Positions 31,567 through 43,115 are shown, numbered from the stretch's first letter. The stretch: 64,000 nt of DNA from Clarkia xantiana subsp. parviflora (GCA_036873135.1 JAPTYO010000017.1:7936001-8000000); one strand, 5' to 3'. The notes: generated by a model from the letters alone, not told the origin. Program-made: numbers and translations.

Positions 31567-34211
31567 CCCACCTCTTGCTGAATCGCGAACCTCTTATCCG
31601 CGCCCATCAGACGCCTCCTCTGTGCGATAGGCTTGAACGCGGGATCAATCTTCAGCTCGTGCACTATCACGTCGGGGCTGATTCCTGGCATATCGCTCGG
31701 GGACCAGGCAAACAGCTCCTTGAACTCCTTCAAGAGCACGATCAACTCTCGGGCTCTTTCCTCCGACAAAGCAAATCCGATCTTCACCTTCCTTCGAGGT
31801 CCATCAATCTCGACCTCCTTCAGATCCTCCATGGGGGCGGGACGCCCAAACTCCTCTCGAGGATCGACATCAGTCTGTAGGACAGCCATGGCTTCCCTCC
31901 TTCTCCTTCTGGTGGCATTAACATAACATTTTCGTGACGCCACCTGGTCACCTTTAACCTCTCCGACCCCATTGTCAGTCAAAAACTTCATCTTCTGGTG
32001 GACGGTTGAAGCAACTGCCATGAGAGGGTTGATGGTGGTCCTCCCGATAATAGCATAATACGTTCCCGCCGATTCTACCACGACGAAATCCGCGTTCCGC
32101 CGTTCCATCTTCCAGCCACTACCAAACTCTACCGGTAAGGTAATCATTCCCAACGGATAGGAAGTAGATCCAGAGAATCCTACCATCGGGAAGTTCACTT
32201 GCGTCAGGTCCTTCTTCGTCTTTCCCATGGCCTCCAGGGCGTCCATGAAAAGAATGTCGGAGGAGCTCCCTCCGTCTATCAGGATCCGCTTCATCTCGAA
32301 TCTGTCCACGTCTAGGGTCACGACCAAGGCGTCGTCGTGAGGGCTCTCCACGCCTATCAAATCCTCCGCTGAGAAAGAGATAACCATTTCTTCCTTCACA
32401 GTCCACGACCTGGACCTCTTGCCTAGCACCACAGCAGCAGAGATGCGGGAAGCATAATTCTCCCGAGAAGCGGAGGTATCACCTCCCGCCGCCATTCCTC
32501 CGTGAATGACGTTAATGGTCCCCCGCCTCTCCTTACGGGCACCAGAAACGGAGGCTTCCGGCTCAACCTTCTTCTTCTTCTTCTTCGGGGATCGATCACG
32601 GGACTTGGAACGGGACCGTGACCGACTTTTGGAGCGGGATCGGCACCGTCCCCTTCCGACGAATTCCTTCAGCTTCCCCTTCGGGATCAGTTTCTCTATC
32701 TCCTTCTTCAACTCCCGACAGTTATCCGTATCGTGACCATTGGCTCGATGGTACCGACAGTAACGAACGGAGCGGCCTCCCAAGAACTCACCTTCTTTTC
32801 TCGGGGGGTATCGGGCGAGTCCCTGTCGATCCATCACAGCTAGGACAGAGGTCATCGAACTATTGATGGGAGTGCTACGACCCTCGCGGTTATCCTTCTT
32901 CGGAGGACGCTTGTCCTCCGTTCTCTCGGGGCGACCACGGCTCCTACTTCCCTCCGATTTGTCGCTCCCTTTGCGATCATCCGACAGCCTGGACGATGTC
33001 TTTCCTCTTCCCGACTTCGGAGGATCAAGCTCTCCGGCAGCAATCTTCGACTCCTGTACGTTGATTTGCTGCTTCACCCTCGCCTGTAAAGCCTCCATGC
33101 TCCACACAGCCTTCGCGGCTACACTGTGCATCAGATCGGAACCATACAGAGCAGTTAGATTCCGAAGGAAAGTTCGGATGGTCTCTCCCTCCGATATCTC
33201 CTCATCGATCTCCGCGGCACTGGCAGTGAATCGTTGGTAGTAATATGCCAACGATTCGTCGGATCTCTGCACCACCTGGGTTAGGGACCTCACACTCTTT
33301 AGAAGACGCCTCCGACCTTGATATTGCTTAATGAAGCGATCGTGCATATCAGCACAGCACGTAATACTTCCTGGCGGTAGGCTGAAAATCCATGTCATGG
33401 CCCTTTCTCCCAGGGTGATCGGGAACAGTGAACACACGAGGTCATCATTCGAGGTTCTACCCATGCAGGCCTGGACATGCCTCTGAACGTGGCGAACCGG
33501 GTCTCCTTCACCATCGTACTCCTTGATGGTTGGGATGCCTAGCGCTGGCGGGGCGACATTATCTAGCAGTCGTGGAACGAAAGGATGACTGGATCGATCC
33601 CTCAGCTCCGATGTCATTTGCTTTTGGTCGCCCATGCAGATGTTGACAATTTTTACCACCTGATCGGGGGTAATGGGGCCATTCAGGGGAATGGTCCTGT
33701 GTTGGACTGGTCCGGGGCCATCAACCACGAATTTCTCCGAGTGCACGGGCTCTTTACCCTTATTCCTGGGCTGAACCTCCTGGACCTCCTGTTCCTCTGG
33801 AACCACACTTGGAGGAAGTGGGGGTAACTCTTCTCGCGGAGGCAACTCCTCTGCCCTCCTGGCAGCCTCTCTCTTGTCCAACAGAGCCTCCATGGCCGCC
33901 AAGAACATAGGCATAGCATCTGCTACTGCCTTAGCCAACTCTGAGTTTGAGGAAGAACCTGCCTCCCTTCGTGGGATTTCCTCTCTGTGCACCACCAGAT
34001 TTGGAGGAGCATCCACTTCCTTTCGCGGGATATCTTGCTTGTTCACCGCCGTGTCTCGGACTGAGACCTCATCATCACCATGCCCCCCTGTCTGGGAAAC
34101 AACAGGGTGCTCACCTTGTTCAGCAGCATGCTCCATCAACAGGGAATTCACAGTTCCAGTAGGGCGAGAACTACCGGCCTGGACTTGCTTCTTCTTGCCA
34201 CCACCGGCCAT
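31567..34211 (-). pseudogene. G2 gag and protease (cut by N)
   Basis: Minus strand from the ATG at 34211 (MAGGGKKKQVQ). The Gag core has TLGERAMTWIFSLPPGSITC and DRFIKQYQGRRRLLKSV, the nucleocapsid knuckle is CRYHRANGHDTDNC, and an RS-rich tail (CRSRSKSRSRSRSKSRDRSP) follows. Protease reads ILIDGGSSSDILFMDALEAMG. The N-terminal RT linker ends at QQEVG, where N is inserted. No stop or shift is seen in these 880 codons, so N hit an ORF that was still open here. Lesions lie only in the pol part beyond N. Confidence 0.92.
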
Positions 34212-34248
34212 TGATCTGGTAGAAACTATTTTGGCTTTTCGTTCAGGT

Positions 34249-34266
34249 TCCCACAAACGGCGCCAA
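34249..34266 (-). promoter_or_regulatory. Primer binding site of G2
   Basis: Minus strand: TTGGCGCCGTTTGTGGGA, directly after the 5' LTR end at 34267. Confidence 0.82.
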
Positions 34267-35004
34267 TGTTGGATCACGGGCGAAGCTCCGTTACGTTCTT
34301 GACGGAAAGCTTGAACTCCTGGGTTCCGCGTAATCCTGCAAAAGGGGATGACCTGGGTGGTGACCCAGAATCCCTCTCCGATGCCTAAATGAGTATGTGA
34401 TCAATGGGGTGGTAAGCAGTAATCTAAGTTCGTATTAGAGAATGTGTTTTCTGAGGTAACTTCCTCCTTTATATAGGAGGGGAAGTTACTCAATTACCTG
34501 TGACCGTGCCTGGCCGTTTTACCCATGATTTCGCATATCTCGTTCGGGATTCCATGTATTTCGCCCCACGCTCCGCGTATCTCGCCCACTCTCCGAGTAT
34601 CTCGGGCACGCCCTGCGTATCTCGGGGGAGGTTATCCATATCTCAACCGTTTCCCCACTACTCTATCTAGTAGGCGAGTTTCTCGGCCTTATCCTCTGAT
34701 CACAAGTCCCAATTTATATCGGGGACTCCAGAGTTATCTCCTTCTAGGTCACCACCCAGGACCCTTTGTCTCACGAGACAGGTCCAGCCTCTTCGGGGCT
34801 TTATTATCGGGGCTTTCTCAAAGGCATATCGGAGCCTACTCAGAGGCTTACTGTCGGGAGCATTCAGCTCATATATCGGGACCGCTAAGGTCGGGACCCT
34901 TCATACTGGGTTTCTGGGCCTTCCAGGCCTTTCACGAGGCCCACTGGACTTACTCTCCGTCTAATGACTGTTAACGGGGCTAACGATTACATCGGAACCC
35001 ATCA
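34267..35004 (-). repeat. 5' LTR of G2
   Basis: 738 bp, TG...CA, pairs with 14933-15670. The TATA box on the element strand is in TTTATATA at 34468-34475. It carries the U3 short repeats (GAGATACGCGG type) near 34525-34635. Confidence 0.93.
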
Positions 35005-35053
35005 TTAGTAATGTGCAAACATAGTGTGTAAGTATGCAATCATAATATCCTAT

Positions 35054-35337
35054 CATATACACCAAGGGTGTGCCAAATTGCTTTCGAGTAACTCTCCAGA
35101 GATCTGTCCTTGTGCCAAGAATCGATTAGAGGCTTTGCAGTGGAGCTGCACCACATAGAGCTTCTCTAACAAGAACCTCTACGGGTCCCAAGCGGAGGAT
35201 CGTGAACTCCCTACTGAGCAAGGATCTTGGACTAAGGTTACTTTTGAGGTATGTGTAAACTTTCCACTTCGTAATTGATATTACTAGCACATACCATGTT
35301 TATGTTTCCGTAGTGATTACTCCCCGTAATCTAACAA
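35054..35337 (+). repeat. Inverted LTR fragment of copia-2
   Basis: Shares blocks with the reverse complement of the right-hand LTR: GGTGTGCCAA, CCAAGAATCGAT, ACCACATAGAGCTTC, GGATCGTGAACTCCCT. It ends ...GTAATCTAACA, the 3' LTR end, followed by ATGGATATTAGGC, which looks like a decayed TGGTATCAGAGC primer site. The orientation is therefore plus, opposite to the adjoining coding sequence. Confidence 0.75.
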
Positions 35338-35343
35338 TGGATA

Positions 35344-36101
35344 TTAGGCTCGTTGAGCTTCGCCAAATGGCTTGCGGGTTGATTTTCCAGCTAGACAGTC
35401 ACGACAAGTTCTTTTAACCATGTTGTCAGTTTCGTGCAAAATCCCACGTCGAGCTAACGACTGAAACCTGTCATAGCTTATATGTCCAAGCCTCGCATGC
35501 CATCCAGCCGCGTCAGTTTCTGCTTCCCTAGAAGACAATGCATGTATTCTATTCGAATTTATACTTCCATTCAAATCCATGATAACGAGACAATTAGAGG
35601 AAATGGCATGTCCATATAAGACGTTGCCTTTATTTATCCGAACAAGGGTCTTTTTAAATGATAAAAAAAAGTTATTATTCATAAGATCGGAAACAGAAAC
35701 AACATTTCTACGGATTCTAGGAGCAAAAAGGACATTTTCAAGGAGTAAGGTCCCGCCATTGATCATAGACAACTTGCAGTCCCTACTCCAAAAACTTCAA
35801 CTTGTGAGTTGTCGCCAATGTATAACCTTTTAGAATCCTTTGGCAATCGTCTAAACTTGGCAAATAATCCTTTGTCGTTGGCTATGTGTTCAGTTGCGCC
35901 TAAATCAAGAATCCAAGAAGGATTTGAGTCAGTTAACATAACGGTCAAGGAAACTAAAGCTTCTGTTACATAACCAACATCGCGTACCTTTTTAGGGTTC
36001 AATTTGCTGGACCCTGAACCATCACCTATGCGAAATGGGCTGGAGTTCCCGCTGACTATCTCGGTTTTTAATCTGAGACTGCCTTGTTTAGGCTTAGTCA
36101 A
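35344..36101 (-). pseudogene. copia-2 protease and pre-integrase region
   Basis: Minus strand in two frames. 36101-35763 contains protease WILDLGATEHIANDKGLF; the catalytic DSG/DTG is DLG, so the protease is dead. 35772-35344 continues in another frame with NGGTLLLENVLFAP, WHARLGHISYDRFQSLARRG and CRDCLAGKSTRKPF, the pre-integrase zinc region. It ends before any catalytic integrase residue. Confidence 0.87.
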
Positions 36102-36158
36102 CGTTTTATCGTCGACAACCTGTTGTTTCTTTCCATTGTTTCTGTTCTTCCTCTTTTT

Positions 36159-36773
36159 CTACCCAACCTGTCCTGACATCATTGTGTCTTTCGACATTGA
36201 TGTTAATCGAGCTTCTTCCATCTCGATCAACTTCAGGATAGATGAAAGATCCACTACGGAACCACTAGCAGCCATTAAGGCCTTGGCTGCTCTCCAAGAC
36301 CTCGGGAGAATTCCGATGATGGCTTGAATTTTATCCCATTCACCCATCTGACCTTCTTCTTCTAATGGTTTCCATATGAGGAGGAGGTCATATACCTTTT
36401 CAATTACACTTTTGCTGTTGTTGTTTAGACAAACATCCATTGTTGGTATAAGTGGTTGTAGTATAACTGCTATGTCATTTCCATATTTCAGGAAGAGAGC
36501 ATCCCATATGTCCTTTGTTATTGGAACATCCTTATACTCGTCATGGAATTCCTGAGACATCTCAGACAGCAAGGTCTCCTTAGCTTTCTTGTCATCTTGC
36601 TCCAATTGAAAATGGGCGAATGCTACTCCCTTAGTGAGACTATTATTTGGGAAGCTCATCTTCTTTTGAATGTGGTCTATGAGACCTTGTCCTTCCAGTG
36701 GTACGCTGACGCGTTTGCTCCATGATTCGTGGTTCGTCTCAATTAAAAGATCATTAGCACATGATGAAACCAT
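36159..36773 (-). CDS. copia-2 gag
   Basis: 204 codons, minus strand. It resembles copia Gag of the UBN2 type: NHESWSKRVSVPLEGQGLIDHI near the N-terminus, TKDIWDALFLKYG in the middle, and KIQAIIGILPRSWRAAKALM with LKLIEMEEARL toward the end. No zinc knuckle is seen before the stop at 36159. The region between it and protease (36102-36158) is short, so a knuckle may be lost. Confidence 0.75.
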   Translation of the reverse strand: MVSSCANDLLIETNHESWSKRVSVPLEGQGLIDHIQKKMSFPNNSLTKGVAFAHFQLEQDDKKAKETLLSEMSQEFHDEYKDVPITKDIWDALFLKYGNDIAVILQPLIPTMDVCLNNNSKSVIEKVYDLLLIWKPLEEEGQMGEWDKIQAIIGILPRSWRAAKALMAASGSVVDLSSILKLIEMEEARLTSMSKDTMMSGQVG

Positions 36774-36779
36774 CTATGC

Positions 36780-38621
36780 TGTAATTCGTTACTAACACAT
36801 TGATAATCATGCATAATCAGGGAGAAAATAACATTTTGAGAAAGAATTGCATACATCAGATATCTATTAAGATGGAATACGACAAATAATGATTCCTTAG
36901 CTATATAAACCAACCGACCGCCAGTAAACCGAGGGGAGGGAGTTCGTGAAAGAGTTCACATTACCGTCGTCTTCAATTCAATAGATCAGTCTCTTTTAAA
37001 AACGGTTTTATTCGCAAATTTACCGGAACAGGAACTTTGAAATTAGCATACCCGATCTTGGCTTTCTTAAGGCCCTTTTGTATTTAAAATTTTTCCGATA
37101 AACTTACACATGCATATACAATTATACTTCACAAGTAAATCATCATAGCAACCAAAATTCATCATCCAAACAACACATCATGCATACGCGTCATGCGTCT
37201 AATGTTCCGATGAACTCATGCTAGCATTTATATAATTCTACTTTCTAAGTAAATTATAACATGCTGCAACATCCTCAACATTCAAGCATACGTGTCATAC
37301 ATGAAACTTCCACATCATACATGCATATTTGGCGACTGGTTTTCGATTTTAAAACATTTTAAAATTTTAGGGGCTGACTTGCAATTCGTGCGTGTTTCTT
37401 AGACACAAATTCTAGGCAATCACAACCATCACAACATGTATGTCCTATTGCGCAAACCATATATTTAACCAAGGCTCCACCCCCAACATCCAGCTAGCTT
37501 GACATAGTCAAGACAACAATTCTAATAAATATACGCGATAAAAGTAAACAATTGCAATTCAGCCCTCTAATTAATCCAGTCCCGAATCATGCATTTCCGA
37601 GATCCCTTCCCATAATTGAAATAAGGCATTAAAGTTTAAACCTTAGAGCACTGTACAAACTATTTAAAGTTAAAAAACATTTGGATTTTAAAACTTGACC
37701 ATCATATTTTATTAATTGACTTGAGTTCAATTTTGGAAATATGGTTCGGTTCAGTGAATTTTGAATTAATCCGGTTCGGTCCTGTTCAGAAAAATCCGGT
37801 TCGGCTCGGTCCGTTTTTACAAACCCGGTTCGGTTCGATTCAACATCAAAACCGGTTCGGTTAGGTCCACTTGGTTACCCTGGTTCGACCCAACCCGGCT
37901 AGGTCGAACCAATTAAGAAAACCCGGTTTGGATTTATCCTATCTTGTTTAGCAAATTGGACCGGCCCAATAATCACATAGTGTTGGGCCGAAATAATCTT
38001 TTGGGCTAAATAGAGTTTTAAAGTCCACTAAAAACTTAACTTAGCCCCCAAGAACTATTAACTATAAAAAATCATTTCAAATATTGCATATATATATATA
38101 TATATATAATCGGCACAATTTACATATATATATTTATTGTCATGATTCTATCTATAAGATGTAAATCAATCAACAATATATATATACATATGTAAATTTC
38201 GGCACACCTATATATATATATATATTTTATTTATTGTCAATATCTTTAATAGGGAGACAAATACACTGACAATATATTTTCTTAATCTTTTAGGTAACTA
38301 AATCTATCAATAATATCTTAATCCCTATTTTTTAACTAGATATATTGATAGTGATATATTTCTATATATTTAATATGAACCTATCCATATATGTTCAATT
38401 ATAGATATATTGTGACCTTTAATAAAAATTAAAATGTGGTAAACAATATATTACATGTATTTCGGCCAAAAATTACTCTCTTGTGGACTAAGAAAATAAA
38501 AATTTCACATTGTAATCTTAGGGTTTGGCCGAAAAGAACATCAAATTGGAAACAAGTGGTCAAATTTCAAGATCAAATATTAATAAGATCTACAATCCAA
38601 TTTTTTATTTGGGTTAACATG
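36780..38621. other. copia-2 leader region, AT-rich
   Basis: About 1.8 kb with no supported gene. It holds a GGTTCGGTT-type simple repeat at about 37785-37925 and TA dinucleotide runs near 38088-38108 and 38209-38224. It lies between gag and the MITE and is unusually long for a copia leader, so it may include unrelated inserted DNA. Confidence 0.5.
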
Positions 38622-39126
38622 TCTTTTGGTCCATGATGTTTGACGACTTTTGGGTTTGGTCCATAATGTTTTTTTCCTAGTTTTGGTACCATATGTTTGC
38701 AGATTTTTCTAGTTTTGGTCCGACCGTTACATTCCGTCCATTTTTTGACATGTGCAAGTCACGTGATCCACCCTAAACGTTCAATTTTGTTCAATTTATT
38801 CCTTCTAATACTTTCCTAACTTTTTTTTTGTTCAATTTAGTCCCTGAATTTCAAAATTTCAATTGGACATAATTGTCCAATTGGGGTCAATTTTGAAACT
38901 TCAGGACTAAATTGAAAAAAAAAAGTTAGGAAAATATTAGAGGGGCTAAATTTAACAAAATTGAAAGTTTAGTGTGGATCACGTTACTTGTACATGTAAA
39001 AAAATGGACGGTATACAACGGTCGGACCAAAACTAGAAAAATCTGCAAACATATGGTACCAAAACTAGGCAAAAAAAACATCATGGACCAAAACCCAAAA
39101 GTGGTCATACATCATGGACCAAAAGA
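38622..39126. mobile_element. MITE with ~240-bp terminal inverted repeats
   Basis: Starts TCTTTTGGTCCATGATGT and ends with its reverse complement. The arms (about 38622-38860 and 38890-39126) include matching blocks such as AGTTTTGGTACCATATG/CATATGGTACCAAAACT and CTAGTTTTGGTCCGACCGTT. The centre is TCAATTGGACATAATTGTCCAATTG. It has no coding capacity. I could not find a clear target duplication, so the superfamily is open; a Mutator-type or foldback MITE fits the long arms. Confidence 0.85.
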
Positions 39127-39319
39127 TTTATTAAAGAAGCCCTATGTGATAAAAGTCATCTTTTTCTTGAAGATCATGGACATCAAATTTTACTAAGAAC
39201 ATCATGAAAATTTCGACACTAACAATTATAAAAATCGGAAATTTGAAAATTTGAAAATTTCGGCCAACATCTATAAATCAAGAATACCAATTTATCAACA
39301 TCAAGAACTTTTAACACAT

Positions 39320-39331
39320 GCTCTGATACCA
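39320..39331 (-). promoter_or_regulatory. copia-2 primer binding site (tRNA-iMet)
   Basis: Minus strand TGGTATCAGAGC, one base inside the LTR end at 39333. Confidence 0.88.
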
Positions 39332-39332
39332 C

Positions 39333-40090
39333 TGTTGGATTACAAGGTTGATTACTACGAAAATAGAAATAAGGTACATGCTTGTAATCAGAATTAGGCA
39401 GCAGAAGATGTGCACATACCTTAAACCTTATTCGTAGTCCTAAGGATCTTGCTGAGGGAGTTCACGATCCACCGGACGGATCCCGTATAGGTTCTTATTA
39501 AAGAAGCTCTATGTGGTATTAGCTTCACAGTAAAGCCTCTGATCGATTCTTGGCAGGGACGGATCTCCAGAGTGTTTTTCTCTAAGCAAATTGGCACACC
39601 TTCGGTGGTGGACTAGGTTCTACTGAAGTATGCTCTCAAGGGGGAAGAGTTTTTCTCTCAAATCACCACTTTGGGAGAATTGAGAAATTACCCCAAATAA
39701 AACCATAACACCCCTTAATTATAGGAGGAGCAAAGTGGACAAAAGTCCACTTTGCCCCTCATACATATTCGGCCGGCCACATATGTTAGGGAGGCCCAAT
39801 TTTGGGCCTCTCATGCCAATTGGGATTTGGGTCAAGCCTAATTTCCCTAATGTGACATTAACACAATTTCTTAGGTTAACTATACATATTAATGGGCTAC
39901 CAATTACGGCGCTCAGTCACCATATGCTAACATGTAGTGCCCGAACAAAAAAGCCAAGTGACCACGTTTTGGGAACCGGTTGAGTTTGACTAAGGATATG
40001 AGCGATGGGGATGGTCATGTACATTTGTAATTCTCCAACTCTTATATTCACTAGGTGACCACCACCCGGATATTAGTTGAAGGTTGTGAA
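39333..40090 (-). repeat. copia-2 5' LTR (right end approximate)
   Basis: Begins TGTTGGATTACAAGG on plus, the LTR end next to the PBS. The part to about 39615 matches the inverted fragment at 35054-35337. The outer end is not defined by a direct partner; I set it at the start of the next LTR-like block. Confidence 0.6.
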
Positions 40091-40580
40091 TGTTAAGTCT
40101 GCTTCCACTTGGGTAGCTTCGGGCTTCTTTTTCACGAACGGGCTCGGTATGTGTGTACAAGGACAGGAACGCCGCGATCCTTGAAACACAATCCTCGAAC
40201 TAATCTTCAAGTTCTCGACCTCGAACTCTCGAACTTCGGATCCTACACGAGGGGCAGTAACTAGGGTGGGAGAGGGGGGGAATGCTGGTTGGGCCCTCTC
40301 CGACGCTCAAGTCAGAATTTCTAGAGAGAGAAAGCCTTTTAGAGAGAAGTCAGAGCATCCAAAGTCCAAAATGAGGGAGTTGTTTTAAAATGAGAGACCT
40401 AGGCCCCTATTTATAGGGAACCAAAGGATCATGCCCAGTTTTGAACGGCTTGATGTCGGTATGAAGGAAAACGTATACCGTCATCAAAGTGGACTATGCG
40501 TGCACCGACTTCTCGCAATTGGCAAAATAATCGGGATGAGCGCGGAGAACGTCGATAATTCGGACCCCCATTGTTTAGCA
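40091..40580 (-). repeat. Gypsy-type LTR fragment
   Basis: Starts TGTTAAGTCTGC and has the architecture of the N LTR: GAGGGGCAGTAACTAGGGTG with a poly(G) run, CCCTCTCCGACGCTCAAGTCAG, AGAGAGAAAG, and CTATTTATAGGG with TATAAATA at 40409-40416 on minus. It lacks a CATCA end. It is probably a solo or truncated LTR of a Tat element related to N. Confidence 0.65.
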
Positions 40581-41033
40581 GGTACGTAGTAATATTTTTT
40601 AGTTGCAACTTTTTTATATGAATTATGTCGGCAATGCATTTAAAATTGAAATGCCCAAGTAAAACAAGTATATGATGGATGATCCAGTTTTATGCAAACT
40701 ACTTTTTGTAATAACATAGTATATGAATGCACCCAGATTATAAACGACTTAAATACTTCACTATCAGCGACATTATTATATGTGACAGCAGTGCCACAGT
40801 ACTTGTCGGCATTACCAAACTTAGCTTCTTTTTCTTGATCTTTCTCTCTTTTTATAAATCTTACCTTTTGTGAATAGTTTACCTTTACTTAGACTTACTA
40901 CTACGTGGTCCTTCTAATCCTTGTTTCATAATTTCACCTTGATTTTCACTGGAGAAGAGGAAAAGAGAAAAGAAGACTTAAGAAGCTTCCACTCCATTCA
41001 TTTCACCGAAATCTCACTTACAGTCTCTCCTCT
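40581..41033. other. AT-rich intergenic DNA
   Basis: No ORF or recognisable repeat is seen. Composition differs from the GC-richer gypsy DNA on either side, as expected for older flanking sequence. Confidence 0.4.
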
Positions 41034-43115
41034 ACCCTTGTGAATCTCTCTATTTGTTTTCATGTGTCTTATTACGGAACCAGCCATTGGTTTTTACGTC
41101 ATCTAACATATTTATAGGTCATAATGTATAATCTACATATATTAATTTATTGGGAATATTACATTTTTAGTGTCTCAAATATTACCATTAACTTTTTAGT
41201 ACTGCACTTTTTTTTAAATATTTATTTCAATTATTCGAAATGTAATTATTTAATATTGCATGACTTGATTCACATAGTTAGTGGATCGTCTTGACCCGAG
41301 CTCAAGACATACATGATCATCTAATTTGGAAGACCATGTTAAGCACGAGCACGGGCCAACGCGAGCTATCTAGCTAGCTTAGTCTAGGGATGGTGATGGG
41401 CCAGGTTTTACCCGCCCTACGGAGATAATCCGCACCATATACAACTATAAATACCCGAACCATGGATCCGCAGTGTTAACGTGGATTTTTAAAATTAACC
41501 CATGTGGATATGGATTAGATATGGATAATCCATGTTATTCTTTTTTGTATCTTCTTATGGTCGATCGGCCACGAATCTGATCTGCCACTTCCACTACTCC
41601 AATCGGTGATCGCCACTAATTCAACCGGCCACCACCACAACTCCGGCCGGCCACCACCAAACTCCGGCGATGACCACCCAACTCCGACGACCACCACCCA
41701 ACTCCGACGACCACCACAGACTACGGCGACCACCACAACGACTACAGCGACCACCACAACGACTATGACGTCCACCGCCCAAGTCCGGTGACAACCACCT
41801 AACTCCAGCGACCACCACCACGACTCCGGCCGGCCACCCAACTCCCGCGACCACCACTACAATTTCGGTCGATCACCACCCCGACTCTGGCCGACCACCA
41901 CCCCTCTCCGGCCGGCACCACCCCTCTCCGGCCGGCCACCACCCTTCTCCGGCCGGCCACCACCCTACTCTGGTCGGCCACAATCCCGACTCCGGATTGC
42001 CACTATCGATTTCGTCGACACAATATGGTGCGGTGCGGGTAACCGCATTGTGTTTTGGTGTGGATTGGGTGATCTACTAAATTTTACATGGATATGGATT
42101 ACATGAAAAGTATGCGTTGCAGATATGAACGTGGGTTAAAACCGCGGGTGTTGACATATTGCAATCTCTAAGCTAATTGAGCTATGACCAATCTAAAGTT
42201 TTAATCGATTAAGGTAATTTAGGTAACATGTTTAGCACAAACCCCGGGGTTCGTGCTAGACATGTTACTACTGTGTAAAATTTATATTCATTTAATTTAA
42301 TAGCTATATGAGTTTATGTTTCGTTAAGAAGTATATGCTATATAATTGGCATAAGCACTCTGATTGAAATATTACGAAAAAGACATTAGAGGCAATAATT
42401 AGTAAATGAATTAAGGAGATAGCGTAACAAGATGGTGCGCTCAAATCAACGACTCAATTGAAATTCAGTCGATGCCTACCTATATATCCTTGTGAGCCTT
42501 TATTTGTTCTCATATGTATTATTATGGAACCACACATTGTTTGTTACGTACTACATATTTATAGGTCATAGTGTACATGCTACCTACAGTTAATTCATTT
42601 GGAATATTACATTTTCAGTTTCTCAACTATCGCCATTGACTATTTAGTACTTCAAATTTGTTTTATTTATTTATCTCAATTATTAGAAATGTGATTATTC
42701 AATGATGCATGACTCGATTCAGTTTGTTAGTAGATTGGCTTGTCCCGAGCTCATGACATACCTGGTCACCTAATCTGGGAAACTATGTTTAGCACAAGGC
42801 CAGATCAAGGCGAACAATCTAGCTTAGCCATGAATGATCTAAAGTTTTAATTGGTTAAAGTGATCTAGGAATCTCGACTTGGCTAGGGCTCTTGCTAGAC
42901 ATGTTACTACTGTGTAAATTTATATGCATTTAATTTGTTAGCTATATGAGTTTATGTTTCGTTAAGAAGTATGCTATATATATAATTGGCATAACTATAA
43001 GCACTCTGAATGAAATCTTGCGGAAAAAGAGATTAGAGGCAATTAATAAGTAAATGAAATTGTGGAGATAGCGTAACAAAGATGGTGCGCTCAAATCAAC
43101 GACTTAATTGCGTAT
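41034..43115. repeat. Diverged tandem duplication, first copy carrying an insert
   Basis: Copy 1 (about 41034-42466) and copy 2 (about 42487-43115) share blocks in the same order: ATTTATAGGTCATA, GGAATATTACATTTT, GACATGTTACTACTGTGTAAA, AGCTATATGAGTTTATGTTT and GATGGTGCGCTCAAATCAAC. Copy 1 is about 770 bp longer because of an insert at about 41386-42155. No gene is seen. Confidence 0.75.
41590..41990. repeat. CCACC/CCGGCCG low-complexity block
   Basis: A triplet-biased run of CCACCACNACTCCGGC-type units within the ~770-bp insert. The frames across it encode only Val/Gly/Trp or Thr/Thr/Pro runs and are not genes. It resembles the Pro-codon-like repeats in the foldback element at 55470-55930. 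Confidence 0.8.

Larger units (their letters stand above)
14933..35004 (-). mobile_element. G2: Tat-lineage Ty3/gypsy element, family B, split by N
   Basis: A minus-strand element of about 10.5 kb without the N insertion (22040-31566 lies inside it). Order reading leftward: 5' LTR (34267-35004), PBS (34249-34266), gag-protease (34211 to 31567), N, RT-RH-aRH (22039 to 20130), INT (20124 to 19042), tandem repeats, antisense gene (16284-18739 plus) and 3' LTR (14933-15670). The flanking bases are TTGGT (14928-14932) and TTAGT (35005-35009), a TSD with one mismatch. The two 738-bp LTRs differ at about 13 sites. It has the same LTR family as G3. Confidence 0.92.
35054..40090 (-). mobile_element. 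copia-2: truncated and rearranged Ty1/copia element
   Basis: Minus-strand copia remnant with a right-hand LTR (from 39333), PBS (39320-39331), a long leader, gag (36159-36773) and protease plus pre-integrase (35344-36101). The coding region stops abruptly at about 35338. There it joins an LTR fragment in the opposite (plus) orientation (35054-35337), similar to the reverse complement of 39333-39615. The catalytic integrase, RT and RNase H are all absent. Its own boundaries are approximate. Confidence 0.8.

Noticed and set aside
36780..38621. A separate gene in the AT-rich interval of copia-2
   Set aside because: No ORF of useful length and only simple repeats are visible.
41515..41981. ORFs on both strands in the CCACC block
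   Set aside because: They encode only simple Val/Gly/Trp or Thr/Pro runs from a triplet repeat; no domain and no start context.
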